A stretch of DNA of 64,000 nt. Source: Dioscorea cayenensis subsp. rotundata (lineage: Eukaryota > Streptophyta > Magnoliopsida > Dioscoreales > Dioscoreaceae). This document shows, piece after piece, positions 52,307-63,604 of the stretch. Location: positions 18,196,162 through 18,260,161 of the forward strand of contig NC_052476.1 of NCBI RefSeq assembly GCF_009730915.1. The letters are read 5' to 3'. The notes under the pieces were generated by a model. The model did not search any database. It had not been told where the DNA came from and saw only the letters and a list, made by a program, of their open reading frames with translations. Position 1 is the stretch's first letter, and every line of letters begins with the position of its first letter. A program made the position numbers and the translations under genes.

Positions 52307-55300
52307 CCAATCACCATATACAAAAGGAAAGATAGGGGTATATTAAGTCACATACTAATAATTTCAAAAAAATTTAGATTTAAAAATAAATAATTTGAAA
52401 AACAAAATTTTTTGAGTGATTTTGCGATAGTTTCATTTTATGGAATCGAGAGTGATTTTGCCGTAGTTTTATTTTATATAATTATTATACCTTTTTAGAG
52501 ATGATATATGTTCATATAACTTAATTTACTTTTCAAATTTTTGTTATTATATTTGTTTTCGATGTAGAAAAGGATGAAATTAGAAATGATGAACCATTCG
52601 TCATGTCTTAGATTATATGGCATTGGTTCATATGCTACTAAGAATACTCATCATTTGAAAAGTTAATTACTCATTGATGCAGGTTAATGAGAAAGCGGGT
52701 AAAAATTTCTTATTCAAATGCAATATTTTCCATCAATTATGATGATTCATAAGAAAATTATAGCTCGAAGCATGTCTTTTAAGTTATTACCTTGTGGCAA
52801 TTCGCATTTTATCTTTTCATATGATTCATTGCTTGTGTTGAAGTTCATGTACGTTTCCGGTGCATATCTTAACATCTCGCTTTCAGTACTAAGGACATTG
52901 TGCATCTAGGCCTTAGTAAATATCAAGTTCATGATATACATAAGAGGCTTATAATTATTCATTTCATTTACATATATGTTATGTATATATATATATGTCA
53001 ATTTGCTGCCCTTTTGAGTCTTTGGAAACTTTTTTAGAAGATTTGTAAATTGCACTCTACTCTGAGATAGTGTGATCAAGGCATGGAAGCATCGGAACAA
53101 TAAGATCAGGTGTTATAAAGCACATGAAGAAATACGTTGTACATACATGTGGGTACCGCCCGGAGGTACAAGTCAGCCCCAAGGGTCACTGGGTAATGAT
53201 TTGTCAGCCATTCAAGCGCGGATGAGGGATGGCAGCATGCATGGCGTGAAGCTACCATAGACAATCTTGTGCCACTAGTATATGTATGCACATTTCTGAA
53301 AGTAGCCACCAACTCATCAATGAACTTAAGAAGTACTATGGTAAGTTGCCTGCCACCGTTGAGCTGTTTTCTCAAGCCGCTGTCGCTATCGACTGAACTG
53401 CTAAGGTGATGAGGGAGATGTTGCGATCCCAATTTGAGTGAAGAGAAATGGGTTGTGTGATTTCTTGCTTACTACATGTCAAACATCCGAGACATATGAA
53501 TTGTTAGATGTAAACCAAACATATATAATTTAATTTTTGTTATTTGGAAACTCTTTGATGTCAAGAGTTTTGTTCAGCAATGTCTAAATGCGCATCTTGG
53601 TTAATGGTGGTTATCATGTTCTTTGAATAAAAACGCTAGAAATTTCTTTGAGATGTGTTTTTGTTATTCAAGTTCCAAATAGAAATCATAAGAAGAGATC
53701 ATCGCATTTTTATCTCTTTATTGTTGTTTTATTTTCTGAAAAAGAAAACTAGATATTCTTTGAAAGTTTCAAGCTGTGTGATGTTCAACTCAATAAAAAT
53801 CTTGCTTTATTCTTGTTCTTTAGTGCTTTGAAGGTATTTTTCTTTAAATATAATGACACAGTTTACAAATTTTTTGTGTTAGGAGCACCCAGCGCATGTC
53901 TCCTCTTCTTGAATAAAATTATCTTCAGGCTGGGTTTTTCAGCAGCAAGGACACGATCGTGTCTGGACCGTGTTGAGCTTGAGAACACCCTCCTACATGG
54001 ATTTCTCACTGGAACACACACCAGGCTAAAATATTCAGTGGGGAGGACACGAGCGTATCTCACTCATGTCTAGCTTAAACACAAAGCACACTTCCTATTT
54101 TCTTCACGATTTCACTCCAAGTTGCGTCGAACCCTCTATTCTTGCATAATTACCAGAAATACCCCGACTAACACCGTACATGCACAAAAATACACTTGAG
54201 AACAAGTACAATGATGGATTTAGGGTATAAAAACATGTATATGTTTATATATAAATAATGTAACATATGTCCTAATAAAAGCCAAACCTTAATTTAATTC
54301 AAATATATCTTAATCATGGATATATTTAGAATTAAAATTTAAATGTCCTAATCTTAATTGATTTTGGATTGTCCCTTTAAGATAAATTATTTGGTTGTCT
54401 TGGACTAGAATACACAAATCCCGAGGCAAATAAAAATGCAAATTACAAAAATACCCTTGAGAACATATCTTGAGGCATAAATGTACAAATTACAAGAATA
54501 CCCTTGAGAACATATCTTGAGGCAATTGTACAGAATTACAAGATTGCCTTTTTGAGAACACATATATCAAGGCAATCTCAAAATCTTAGGATAGCCCAAA
54601 TACACATCCCGAGGTAACTTAAATTTTATGTAACCTGAGAACAGATCTCGAGGCAACCTGAGAAAATGCGAATCCTGGGGCTCCCAAACACATATCCCGA
54701 GCCAAATTGAATTTTATTAAATTTTGAAAAGTTAATTAAAATTTTAAATTTTGATTTTATCCTCTCTCGAAATTTTATTAATTAAATTTAAAAAAATTCA
54801 AATTTTAAATTTTTAAATTTGATTTTTATCCTTTCTTTTGACTTGGTCCACGAAGGGTTAGTGGGTCTACGATCTTACGGGAGGGTTTTTGATGGAAAGG
54901 ATAAGATCAACAAATCTTTACAGGGAGGAACTAGAAAGAAGAGGGACGAAGGTCCTCTTTTCCCCTTATATCCACATAAATCCATATATATATATATATA
55001 TAAAAAGACATTACGTGCATGGTTGAGTGGTCGAGATAATGTCGCCAATCATGCCCGATCAGTTTTGCCGTGCGTTGCCGCCCATCAAGCCACCATCGCT
55101 GTTGCCATGCCGCTTGATGTTGTTGTCGTGCAGACACTGCCGCCACCGCTCACTCATCGTGGTTGCCGCGACCGCCATTAAGAAGACATGGGAGTTGTAA
55201 ATCATGGGAGCTACCATATAAACCTTGAGGAAAGAGGAAGCCGGGGAACCTACGGAGAAAAAAGAGAGAGAGAAAATTTCAGAGAAAAAGGAATGAAGAG

Positions 55301-55379
55301 AAAAATCAGGAGAGAAAGAAAAATAAAAATAAAAGATTTGAAGAAAAAGAATGAGAAGATCGAGAGAAAAGAAAGGTTG
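52307..55379. other. Gene-poor region with simple and tandem repeats
   Basis: No gene is recognised. There is a 14-bp palindrome GACACGATCGTGTC at 53950-53963 in a stretch that also holds GGACACGAGCGTATCT (about 54046). A purine-rich block (about 55240-55380, GAGAGAAA-like) gives only low-complexity frames. Confidence 0.45.
54440..54574 (+). repeat. Three-copy tandem repeat, period 46-47 bp
   Basis: Units start at 54440, 54487 and 54533. The first two share AAATTACAA[A/G]AATACCCTTGAG and AACATATCTTGAGGCA with a single change; the third is diverged. Weaker cousins (CAGATCTCGAGGCAACC, ACATATCCCGAGCC) continue to about 54715. Confidence 0.8.
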
Positions 55380-56655
55380 TTGGCCAAAATCTTGCACGCT
55401 AACTACATTCCTAAAGGTTCTCCAGGGCCCTTGTTTCTTCCACCTCCTAGAAACAAATCTTTCTTCTGGGCAGGGATTGCCTCAATTTTATCTCCTTCGG
55501 AAGTTGTACCTCTTTAAGGAGTCAAAGATGGTGAGTTTTACCTTGCTTTGGCATGATAATGTGGCTTGAAGGTCGGGCACCTAAGGACATTTGGCCGAAT
55601 CTATTCAATGATTGTAACTTTCCTTGATCATACTAGACCAATTCGATGGCCTTAACTTTCATGATAGTTTCTTCCGCTCCGATTGGTCCTCGAGAAGTTC
55701 ATCCTTCTTTATCTCTATTCCGTATCGTATTAGTAATCGGGAGGATCTATATATCTAGAAGTCGGAGGTGAACGCCAATTTCTCTGCTCTGCTCTTTTTA
55801 CAAATTCTTAATTGATGGTGGCTTACTAGAATGGGTCTTTCCTCCATGTTTTGGCATTATATCCGCCCTCTTTAAAATCTCTATGTTCGGATCGCTAGCA
55901 AGTGAAGATAAAAATCCTTACTCTTCTCATAACTCTTCGGATCACTGTGTCCCTTTGTTATAAAGGCTCGAAATCAATAGATCACCTTTTACTTAACTGT
56001 GAATTCTCAGTTAGAATTTGGGCTTTCTTCGAGCAATCCTTTTCACTTATTTTCTCGGTCGATTCAACTCTCGAGATCTAGAGATCTTGGATTATGTCCT
56101 TAGATATTCAACATCACTTTCTTTGGGGTTTGATTACTAAAAGCTATTTGTTGGAACATCCGCTTGAGAGAAATAAATCGTATCTTCAATTCTCAATTTC
56201 AGATGCTTTTTTTCTATTATCACCAAAAACCATTCACATGCTTCTTGCTTGGTTTGTCTGCAATTTAAGAATCCACATCAACAACTTATACCTCGGACTC
56301 ACTTCAAAAGTCAAGCGCTCTTGTATTCTCGAACTCAAGATCTGCTGAGGGCCACATTCCCGAGGAGTCTCCATCTCAGGAGTAATTCATCCCCCTTCTC
56401 TTCTTTTGCTCAGCTGAGTAGACCTTTATCGCCTCTCGGTGGACTTCGCTACCTCAGCTTGTGTTCTTTTGCCTTTAGTTGCTTGCTTTGTTTCTTTTTC
56501 GATTATGTTGTTAGGTTTAGGTGGTGCTTCACTTCCGGTGAGTGATCCCTAAACCTGGTTGGCTTGTTCCTTTGTTATTCTCTCGTCTGTTAGTTTGTTG
56601 TTTTCGCACTTTTATTTCAATAAATTCGTGGTTTATCCACTTTATTAAAAAGACT
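55380..56655 (+). mobile_element. 3' part of a LINE (non-LTR retrotransposon)
   Basis: The conserved end of plant LINE ORF2 is visible in pieces: AKILHANYIPKGS (55382), VSFTLLWHDN (55532), then the zf-RVT type block SIDHLLLNCEFSVRIWAFF (about 55975-56035, frame-shifted) and LAWFVCNLRI (56250). The 3' end has AATAAA (56619) followed by TTCGTGGTTTATCCACTTTA, a phrase common at plant LINE tails, and a short A-rich end. The element is frame-broken throughout and its 5' part is not found. Confidence 0.75.
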
Positions 56656-56775
56656 CGTTGTTGCTATTACCACAACGTCTCTCCCTCATGTGAAGCCATT
56701 ACCTCCGGTTCGCCACGCTGATCTACAAGCGCAAGCTGAGCCAAACTCAAGCCACCAATGGTGAAGATTGACTGG

Positions 56776-57725
56776 AGATGGCTTGAAGAAGCTTTGAGTA
56801 TGCTCGCACTAAGGTCCCGTGACGGAGCTCGACTTTCATGTTGCCGCAGTTGATAAGGTCCTCGCAGAGTTCATCACTGAGCTTGGTTGGAAGTCAAAGA
56901 CGGTGGAGCAGTTCGATGTAAAGCTTAAGGAGAATGGTGCCGAGATGCTGACTATTTTCGCAGCGCAGCGCTCACCATCATCCATGCTATACTTCCTCGA
57001 AATCCCGACCCAAGACCCCTCAATTGATGCCTCGAAGAAATCCTCCTCCATTTTTCCCCGCCTCGCCCATCCCGATGACCATGAGCACATGAGGAGGATC
57101 CACTCGAGATCGAGAGCGAGTCCGAGGTGAAGGTAGCGAGGAGGAACGCTACCGTAAGCGTGAAGACCGAGATAGAGGCGAGGCGCGAATGTGATCAAGA
57201 TCGAGATTGGGAACGAGAATATCACCAAAGAGATCGAGATCGGGATAGAGAAAGGAAAAGCTTTGATCTTTGGTCAGAGATCCAAGTTGTCAATACAGGA
57301 ACAAAGGCAGAGCCTTCCGATTTTCAAGCTGAAGAAAGAGTTGGTCCAAGCTACGCACGATAATCAAGTTTTAGTTGTCATTGGTGATACAGGTTCAAGG
57401 AATACAACATAAGTGGCTCAATATCTTGCTGAAGTAGGGTATACTACAAAGGGTAAGATGGAATGTACTCAGCCTCGTAAAGTAGTAGTCAATGTCTCAT
57501 TGCAAAGAGAGCGCCAGATGGTATATTCAGAGAGATTTTTGGTTGATGAATATTCGATTTGTTATCTTTGGATGAAGCTCATGAGAGAACTATTCACATT
57601 GATGTACTCTTTGGTCCGCTAAAACAGTTGATAAAGAGGAGGCCTGACTTTCGGTTGATAGTCACTTCTGTCACACTTGATGCTGAGAAAATTCTCTGGG
57701 TACTTCAGGGAAAGAATGATAATTT
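56776..57725 (+). pseudogene. PRP22: PRP22/DHX8-type DEAH RNA helicase, collapsed fragment
   Basis: The N-terminus is recognisable (DGLKKL, then DKVLAEFITELG, FDVKLKENGAEM, LTIIHAILP in a shifted frame at about 56970), followed by the Arg/Asp/Glu-rich segment (57130-57250). It then jumps to the helicase core: [65 protein letters not shown] and [11 protein letters not shown]. The S1 domain (several hundred residues) is deleted, a further part between motif Ia and DEAH is deleted, and everything after LDAEK is gone. The P-loop GSGKTT reads GSRNTT, so the ATP-binding Lys is lost, and a stop follows. No intron is seen in the retained parts. PRP22 releases spliced mRNA from the spliceosome; this copy cannot. 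Confidence 0.88.
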
Positions 57726-57804
57726 TTTTTTATAAAGTTGAAGGAGAGGATTGATTATGAGCGGATGGATGCTTGTATAATACGATGTTCTCTTGAAGCT
57801 TAAT

Positions 57805-58118
57805 TTTGATGAGCGGTGGTTGGGAGTTGTTCCATGAAATGGTGGGATATGGCCTCAAGCCGAATGTGGTTATTTTCAATATGATGATCAATTGGTATTG
57901 GAGAAACTCTGATATGGATTTTGCTTTGGTGCTTCTTGACACAGTGAAGGGTTATGGTTTAACCCCAAATCTGTATTGCTATACTGCAATGATGATCGTA
58001 TTTTGCAAGGCGAAGAGATTGGTGGAGATCGATGAGTAGTTTGAGAAGATGCTCGACTATGGCCTCATTCCCCGATGACCTTATGTTTCGCTTGTTGATT
58101 AAGAATCTTCCATCATAT
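57805..58118 (+). pseudogene. Pentatricopeptide repeat (PPR) protein fragment
   Basis: About three PPR units are readable: WELFHEMVGYGLKPNVVIFN, MMINWYWRNSDMDFALVLLD...GYGLTPNLYCYTAMM, FCKAKRLVEIDE-stop-FEKMLDYGLIPDD. Position 2-3 residues 'PN' and 'TPNLYCYTAM' fit the PPR consensus. One extra C after LIP (about 58072) shifts the frame, and a TAG interrupts before FEKML. PPR proteins bind organellar RNA; the parent gene cannot be told. Confidence 0.75.
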
Positions 58119-58917
58119 GCCCTAGATGAGTGCATCCGGGGAATGGTTGCAAGGTTTGTCACAATTTGCACCTCTGATTCAGATGAGGAATTGCAGTGTA
58201 TTCAGTGGTATATGTAGAAATGTCTCGCGCATAAAAAATGGAACTTTGGAAGCCACTAAAGTACGATCAGAGCAATCTAAACATCTTAATGAGTTGGAAA
58301 TATCTACTAAGCTGGACAGTAAATAACCATTCTCATTTGAAGCATGTTCTTCAATATGACATGGTATTAATTTGGTGAAAGATATATTCCCTTTCTCAAA
58401 CACCTATACACATCTCCTAAGTGTCATGCAGAGCATAATCTTTTTCCTAATTTTTTGAACAGAGTAAGACAAGAAAGTTCTTATCAACATTCATTGCCAT
58501 ACAAAACCTATGAACTTAACAGAGAAACTATCAAGAACACAAACATTACTGAAATGCATGTTAGCTACAAGATCTCGTATTGACATAAAGAATAGATCTA
58601 TGTCAAATCTAGGTGATTTCATTTCTGCATAAATAGGAAGTAATCAACAAAGCCCAAAAGATCATGAATATATGTTAAGCAGCATAAATCTAAGATTCAT
58701 TCATATGTCACCAGAAAACAATCCGCAAAATCTATGGTGAGAGGTTGTCTTCCTTTCGTATAACAGACAACACTGGTGGCTTCATTGTATAATCTTTGTT
58801 CCCCATAGTTGCCGATGGGTGTTCTTCAACAACGGGCAAATGACCGTCAGATATATACTCGCCCATTAATCTATTTGAAGATGCTGTATTATTCGTTTTA
58901 AACCTACATTGACTAGC
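58119..58917. other. Unassigned part of the gene-fragment array
   Basis: No family recognised. An 86-codon minus-strand frame (58992-58732) contains GEYISDGHLPVVEEH but its start overlaps the PRL1 fragment in antisense, so I give it no product. Confidence 0.35.
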
Positions 58918-59017
58918 ATTGCTGTGGCCACTGGTGGTGATAATGGGAACTTGTGGTTCTGGGATTGGAAGAATGACCATAATTTCCAGCAAGGCCAGAC
59001 CATTATAAAGCCTGGGT
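58918..59017 (+). pseudogene. PRL1: PRL1/PRP46 WD40 fragment
   Basis: The frame reads AVATGGDNGNLWFWDWKN, then HNFQQGQTIIKPGSL. This sequence is characteristic of the WD40 domain of PRL1 (PRP46), a component of the spliceosome-associated nineteen complex. It is cut off by the 3' LTR of the copia element at 59023. Only about 33 residues remain, so parentage is from a short but distinctive block. Confidence 0.75.
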
Positions 59018-59022
59018 CACTG

Positions 59023-59592
59023 TGTTGGTGATGATGCAAGATGGGGTGTGGAAAGAAAACAAGCGTTTGATGAAATGCCCAGTTAAACTGAGAGTGCTTG
59101 TAAAAATGTCAGGAGAGAGACTCTCTCTATCCGACGAGGTCAAAGAGAACACTAGCAAAGGAAGACTAAAGTCATGGATTCATTCGACCAATTGCATTAC
59201 AGTCAATACTAATATTTAAAACAAAAGATAGTGGAGACACACTGACATTACAACCTTCATTCATTGGATGAACCCTCTAACCAACACCCGATTGGGCACA
59301 CGTTAAGCAAACTTACACTCCTATTGGTTGGTTGATAACACTGAGAGATCTGGATAATATAATATCCATTTCTCTCACAAAACTCAGCCACCAACATAGT
59401 GAGAACACCCATGCTTCGTCTTGAAGAGTACTGCCTCAGTGAACAGCGCCATGCTTCCCATCCTTGTACTCAAACATTCTCCATGCTTGCACGTGAACAC
59501 CGGCATGAACGATGACCCATCAGGCATCCAATAACTTCGGCCATGCCTCACCACGCTGGTACTAGCAACCACTTCAGTCAAACCTTCAACAC
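59023..59592 (-). repeat. 3' LTR of the copia element (570 bp)
   Basis: On the plus strand it starts TGTTGGTGATG and ends CCTTCAACA. It is preceded (in element sense) by the polypurine tract CACAGGGGGG. The first 396 bases align to the other LTR with about 12 mismatches. Confidence 0.9.
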
Positions 59593-59653
59593 CCCCCTGT
59601 GATTGAAGTGTGGTTACCCCAATTAATCTTCTCAGCATGCAGTGCCTCTCTGA

Positions 59654-60352
59654 TTATAATGGCTTGGTGAACAGGTCCGCCAATTGATCATTGGTAGAAC
59701 AATGATGCACAGAGATTTTTCCATCTGTAATGAGCCCCTGAATGAAATGAAAACGCACATCAATGTGCTTAGTCCTCCCATGATGAGCCGGGTTCCTAGC
59801 AACTGCAATTGCAGATTGATTGTCGCACCATAGCCTTGTTGCTTTCCCAAATACAACTCCACAATCTTGTAGAATCCTCCTAGGCCAGACGATTTGACAT
59901 GCTACCGAAGTCGCAGCAATGTACTCGGCTTCTGTTGTGGACAATGCAATGATTTCTTGTTTCTTTGAACCCCACGAGATAGCACTCGAGCCAAGAGAGA
60001 GGAACACACCTGTAGTGCTCTTCTGATCAGACTTGCGTCCACCCCAATCGCTGTCAGAGTATGCAACTAGAACCCCCTCATCACCACGTGAAAACCACAA
60101 TCCATGATCCAAGGTCCCAGCCAAGTACCTCACTACCCTTTTTGCAGATGTGTAGTAATCCTTGCTGGGTGAATTCATATATCTAGATAGATAATTCACT
60201 GCATAACATATGTCTGGTCTTGTATGTGTCAGATAAATCAATTTTCCCACTAGACTGCTGTACAATCTTGGATCAGTAAACATCTCTGAATCTTCATCCC
60301 TTTGTCTATCATTCACTCCCATCGGTGTTGGCATTGATTTGTATTGCTTCAT
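59654..60352 (-). pseudogene. Copia RNase H domain and polyprotein end
   Basis: An open frame of 232 codons covers SLVGKLIYLTHTRPDICYAV, then RNase H with all acidic residues in place: YSDSDWGG, STTEAEYIA and CDNQSAIA, and ends DLFTKPL-stop. It is separated from the reverse transcriptase part by a stop, so it is not expressed as a normal polyprotein. Confidence 0.85.
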
Positions 60353-60384
60353 ATACAGTTGATGTAACTGTTCACATAATTCTT

Positions 60385-60830
60385 CTATTTGACAAAGATC
60401 CCATCAGGCCTTTGCAATACCTCAAGGTGAAGAAAATAACTCATAATTCCTAGATCCGACATCTGGAATGTTTCCTTCATTTCAACTTTAAACTGATCAA
60501 TGAGAGAAGTAGAAGAGCTGGTATAGATAATATCATGAACGTATAAGCTTATTAATAGACTATCACCGTTCTCTTCTACTTTTCTATACAAGGTGTGCTC
60601 GGATTCACTCCTCAAGTAACCGTGCTCCCTGAAATGCAGATCAATATGCCCATACCATGCACGCGGGGCTTGTTTTAATCCATACAGGGCCTTCCTCAGT
60701 CGATAGACAAGATGCTCACTCCATTGGACTTCATATCCCTCAGGCTGGACAACATATACTTCTTCTTGTATCTCCCCATTGAGGAATGTCGTCTTGACAC
60801 CAAAATGATAGACCGGTCACCCTGCATGAC
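60385..60830 (-). pseudogene. Copia reverse transcriptase core, broken
   Basis: The part from 60615 to 60385 contains LLISLYVHDIIYTSSS, where YVDD is expected: His replaces the first catalytic Asp. The upstream stretch (about 60830-60620), which should hold the KTAFLNG, YVVQPEGYE and YGLKQAPRAWYG blocks, is readable only in pieces with stops and shifts. Confidence 0.8.
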
Positions 60831-62181
60831 CTGCAAGTGCCAACACAACTTTTACTATCTCCAGGCGAGCAACTGGGGAGAAGACCTCTTCGTAATCAAT
60901 GCCGAATTTCTGAGAATACCCCTTGGTCACTAACCTGGCCTTTTGCCTCACTACCTGTCCTTCGGCATTGCACTTAGTTTTAAAAATCCACTTGAGACCC
61001 ACTGCTCGCTTCCCTATTGGCAATTGGCATAGCTCCAATGTATTATTGCTCACAATTGATGCCATCTCTACATCCATGGAATCTTTCCACTCCTTGATCT
61101 TCACAGCTTCTGAGAACTCCACTGGTTCAGCTACATGCAACGCAAGTGTGCAGGTACTGTAAATCTCTGCCAGAGATTGAGTCCTCCTTACATGAGACTC
61201 ATATGTTGATGAACTTGAAGATCTAGAGCCTGCACGAGGTGTTGTATTTGTGGGAATTGCCTTTGCATCAACTGTGTCACAGTCAGCACACTGATCTCCA
61301 CCGAAGTCTCCAACTGAGACCTCAGGATTATCTTGACTGTCCACCTTCCAATTCCATCGAGTTCCCTCATGGAACACCACATTCCTGCTTTCAATGACCT
61401 TACATGATATAGGATTGTAGAGCTTGTAAGCCTTGGACCCTGAGCAGTAACCAACTAGGATACACTTCTCTGATTTGTTGTCAAGCTTCTGATGTTTGTG
61501 TGATGGAACAAGAGCAAACGTAATGCATCCAAACACCCTGAGATAACTAACATTAGGTTTAACAGTATGCCATACCTCGTAGGGTGTCATTCCATCCAGT
61601 GCATGTGTTGGCGATCTATTGATTAAGTGCACCGCAGTTGATGTCGCTTCTGCCCAGAACCTCTTTGGTAAATCACCACTCTTCAGCAATCCCCGTGCCA
61701 TCTTAACAATTGTCCGGTTCTTGCGTTCCACCAGACCATTTTGTTGTGGTGTGTGTGGAGCCGAGAACTCCCTCTTGATTCCTAGACTCGCCCAGTACTC
61801 TTCAAGCTCATGCGAAGAGAATTTACCTCCATGATCACTCCTGATAGCCTTGAGTTTTTCCCCGGATTGTCGCTCCACCATAGCATGAAAGCATTTAAAC
61901 TTCATGAAGACTTCTGATTTCTCTTTGAGAAAATAAACCCAGCTCTACCTGCTATAATCATCAATCAAGAGATAGAAATACCTGTTTCCTCCCAAGGACT
62001 CTTCGCTCATTGGGCCACACAAGTCCATGTGAACAAGCTGGAGTCGTGCACTAGCTCTACTTGAGACTCCACTCGGGAAGGACTTCCTTGCTTGCTTCAC
62101 CAGTGCACAATCTTCACAATCCTTTGCATGTTTTAGTTCTGGCATTCCATTCACTACCTGATTTTGATACAAAGACACCAA
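60817..62181 (-). pseudogene. Copia integrase and start of reverse transcriptase
   Basis: The GAG-pre-integrase and integrase core are present: CEDC from the zinc motif, LVHMDLCGP (first Asp), RSDHGGKFSS (second Asp) and HTPQQNGLVERKNRT (Glu), so the DDE triad is kept. The following linker leads to GLKWIFKTKCNAEG and YEEVFSPVARLE of reverse transcriptase before a stop at 60817. A stop (TAG) after IDDYSR, near 61945, separates the frame into two parts. Confidence 0.88.
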
Positions 62182-62640
62182 ACTCCTATAATTCGTGTGT
62201 CCATAGCGTGAGGTGCCACGACTCCTCGGTTGTCCGAGTCCCTAGCGACCACATTCAAACAATTCCCGCTCGCTAGGTCCAGAGGAAACATATTGTTCTT
62301 TGATCTAGTAATTTCAATAGCATCACCACTTGCATAATTGTTCCTGATAATGCACTTGTCACCCTTGAACGTCACTGAGTAGCCCCTAGTGAGCAACTGG
62401 CCCACACTGAGCAAGTTGTGTGCCAATCCCAGTACAAATTGTACACCATTTAGCTTCTTCTGATCACCAGCATGTGTATGCACAGTCACCGTCCCGATTC
62501 TCTGCACCCTCATCTCTTTGTTATCTCCAAGTCTAACACTAACTTGCAGGGATTCATCCAGGCTACTAAACAGAGCCTTGTCTCCGATCATGTGATTCGA
62601 AAGCACCCCGAATCAATTAGCCATACTTGAATTGGAGTGA
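62154..62640 (-). pseudogene. Copia protease region
   Basis: The conserved phrases LLSNHMIGDKALF and GVQFVLGLAHNLLSVGQL flank the aspartic protease area of copia polyproteins. The active-site DSG itself lies in a shifted and damaged stretch upstream (about 62600-62640). Confidence 0.7.
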
Positions 62641-62729
62641 GATTCGGTGAGAACTACTTGCCATGAAAATGTTCTCAGCTTCCTCTTCCTTAGCTACTAG
62701 ACTAGTGCTACCCTCCGGTTGCTTCTCCT

Positions 62730-63579
62730 TGGATCTACACTCGGCCTTCACATGACCGAACCTCTTGCACTGAAAGCATTAGATATGACTCTTGTTATCT
62801 GGTCCTCTTCCACGACCACCGCGGCCTCTTCCTCATCCACGAATGAAACCTCTCCCTCGACCTCTGCCATCTCCCCAAGAGCTCCCTGTGGGATCTCCCA
62901 TGCTGTGACTGGAGCTTGTGTGCTCACTCTTCACATGAAGCGCCTTCTCGTTTGTCTTTACATAGGTGCGTTGAGTGCGATTGACCCTCACTTCATGAGC
63001 CTGAAGTGTTCCACAGAGATCATCAAGTGAGAGAGTGGCTAGCTCCTTAGACTCTTCAATCGCCACCGCCACCCAATCGAATTTTGGTGCCAAGCTACGA
63101 AGAACCTTGGACACAACATCAGACTCCTTCAACTTGTGACCAAGAGCCTTCACTTGATTGACGACAGAGATAACTCTGGAGATATAATCCTGGACAGCTT
63201 CATCATCACCCATTTGCAAGGTCTCAAAGTCTTGTCGGAGAGCCTGTATTCTCACCGACAAAACCTTGGACGTGCCTTGGCATTGCTTCCGAAGAACCTC
63301 CCACGCCTCATGCGCAGTCTTCGTCTCCGAGATGCGATCAAGGTTTGGTCCATCCACGGCCTGTTGGATCAGACACATAGCCCGCGCATCCCGCTTCTTA
63401 TTCTCCCTTGTCATTGCATCATCCTTTGTCTCAACCACACCACTCTCCACTAGATCCCAAAGCTCCAAGGATCTAAACACCGTCTTCATGCGAAGACTCC
63501 ACCTTCCGTACTCTTATCCGGTGAACACTGGCACGAAGGTGTGAGAGAGAACCACCGGTGGGTTGTTGTTGTTGGCCAT
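62730..63579 (-). pseudogene. Copia gag with zinc knuckle
   Basis: It starts at 63579 with MANNNNPPVVLSHTFVPV and meets an in-frame TAA at codon 22. The frame continues as EYGRWSLRMKTVFRS and stays open to 62833. The UBN2/gag body (AWEVLRKQCQG, LRQDFETLQMGDDE, LGHKLKESDVVSKVLRSL) is clear. The CCHC knuckle CFQCKRFGHVKAEC follows at about 62785-62740 after another stop. Confidence 0.85.
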
Positions 63580-63604
63580 CATCAACCGGGCTCTGATACC
63601 AGAT

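Noticed and set aside
53072..53432. Overlapping frames of 62 and 108 codons on opposite strands
   Set aside because: No recognisable motif, domain or splice context.
55188..55569. Basic Lys/Glu/Arg-rich frame of 109 codons
   Set aside because: The first half is a translation of the purine-rich block; the second half overlaps the LINE fragment.
59022..59219. Frame beginning MLVMMQDG, repeated near 63541-63801
   Set aside because: It lies inside the LTRs and occurs twice only because the LTRs are duplicated.
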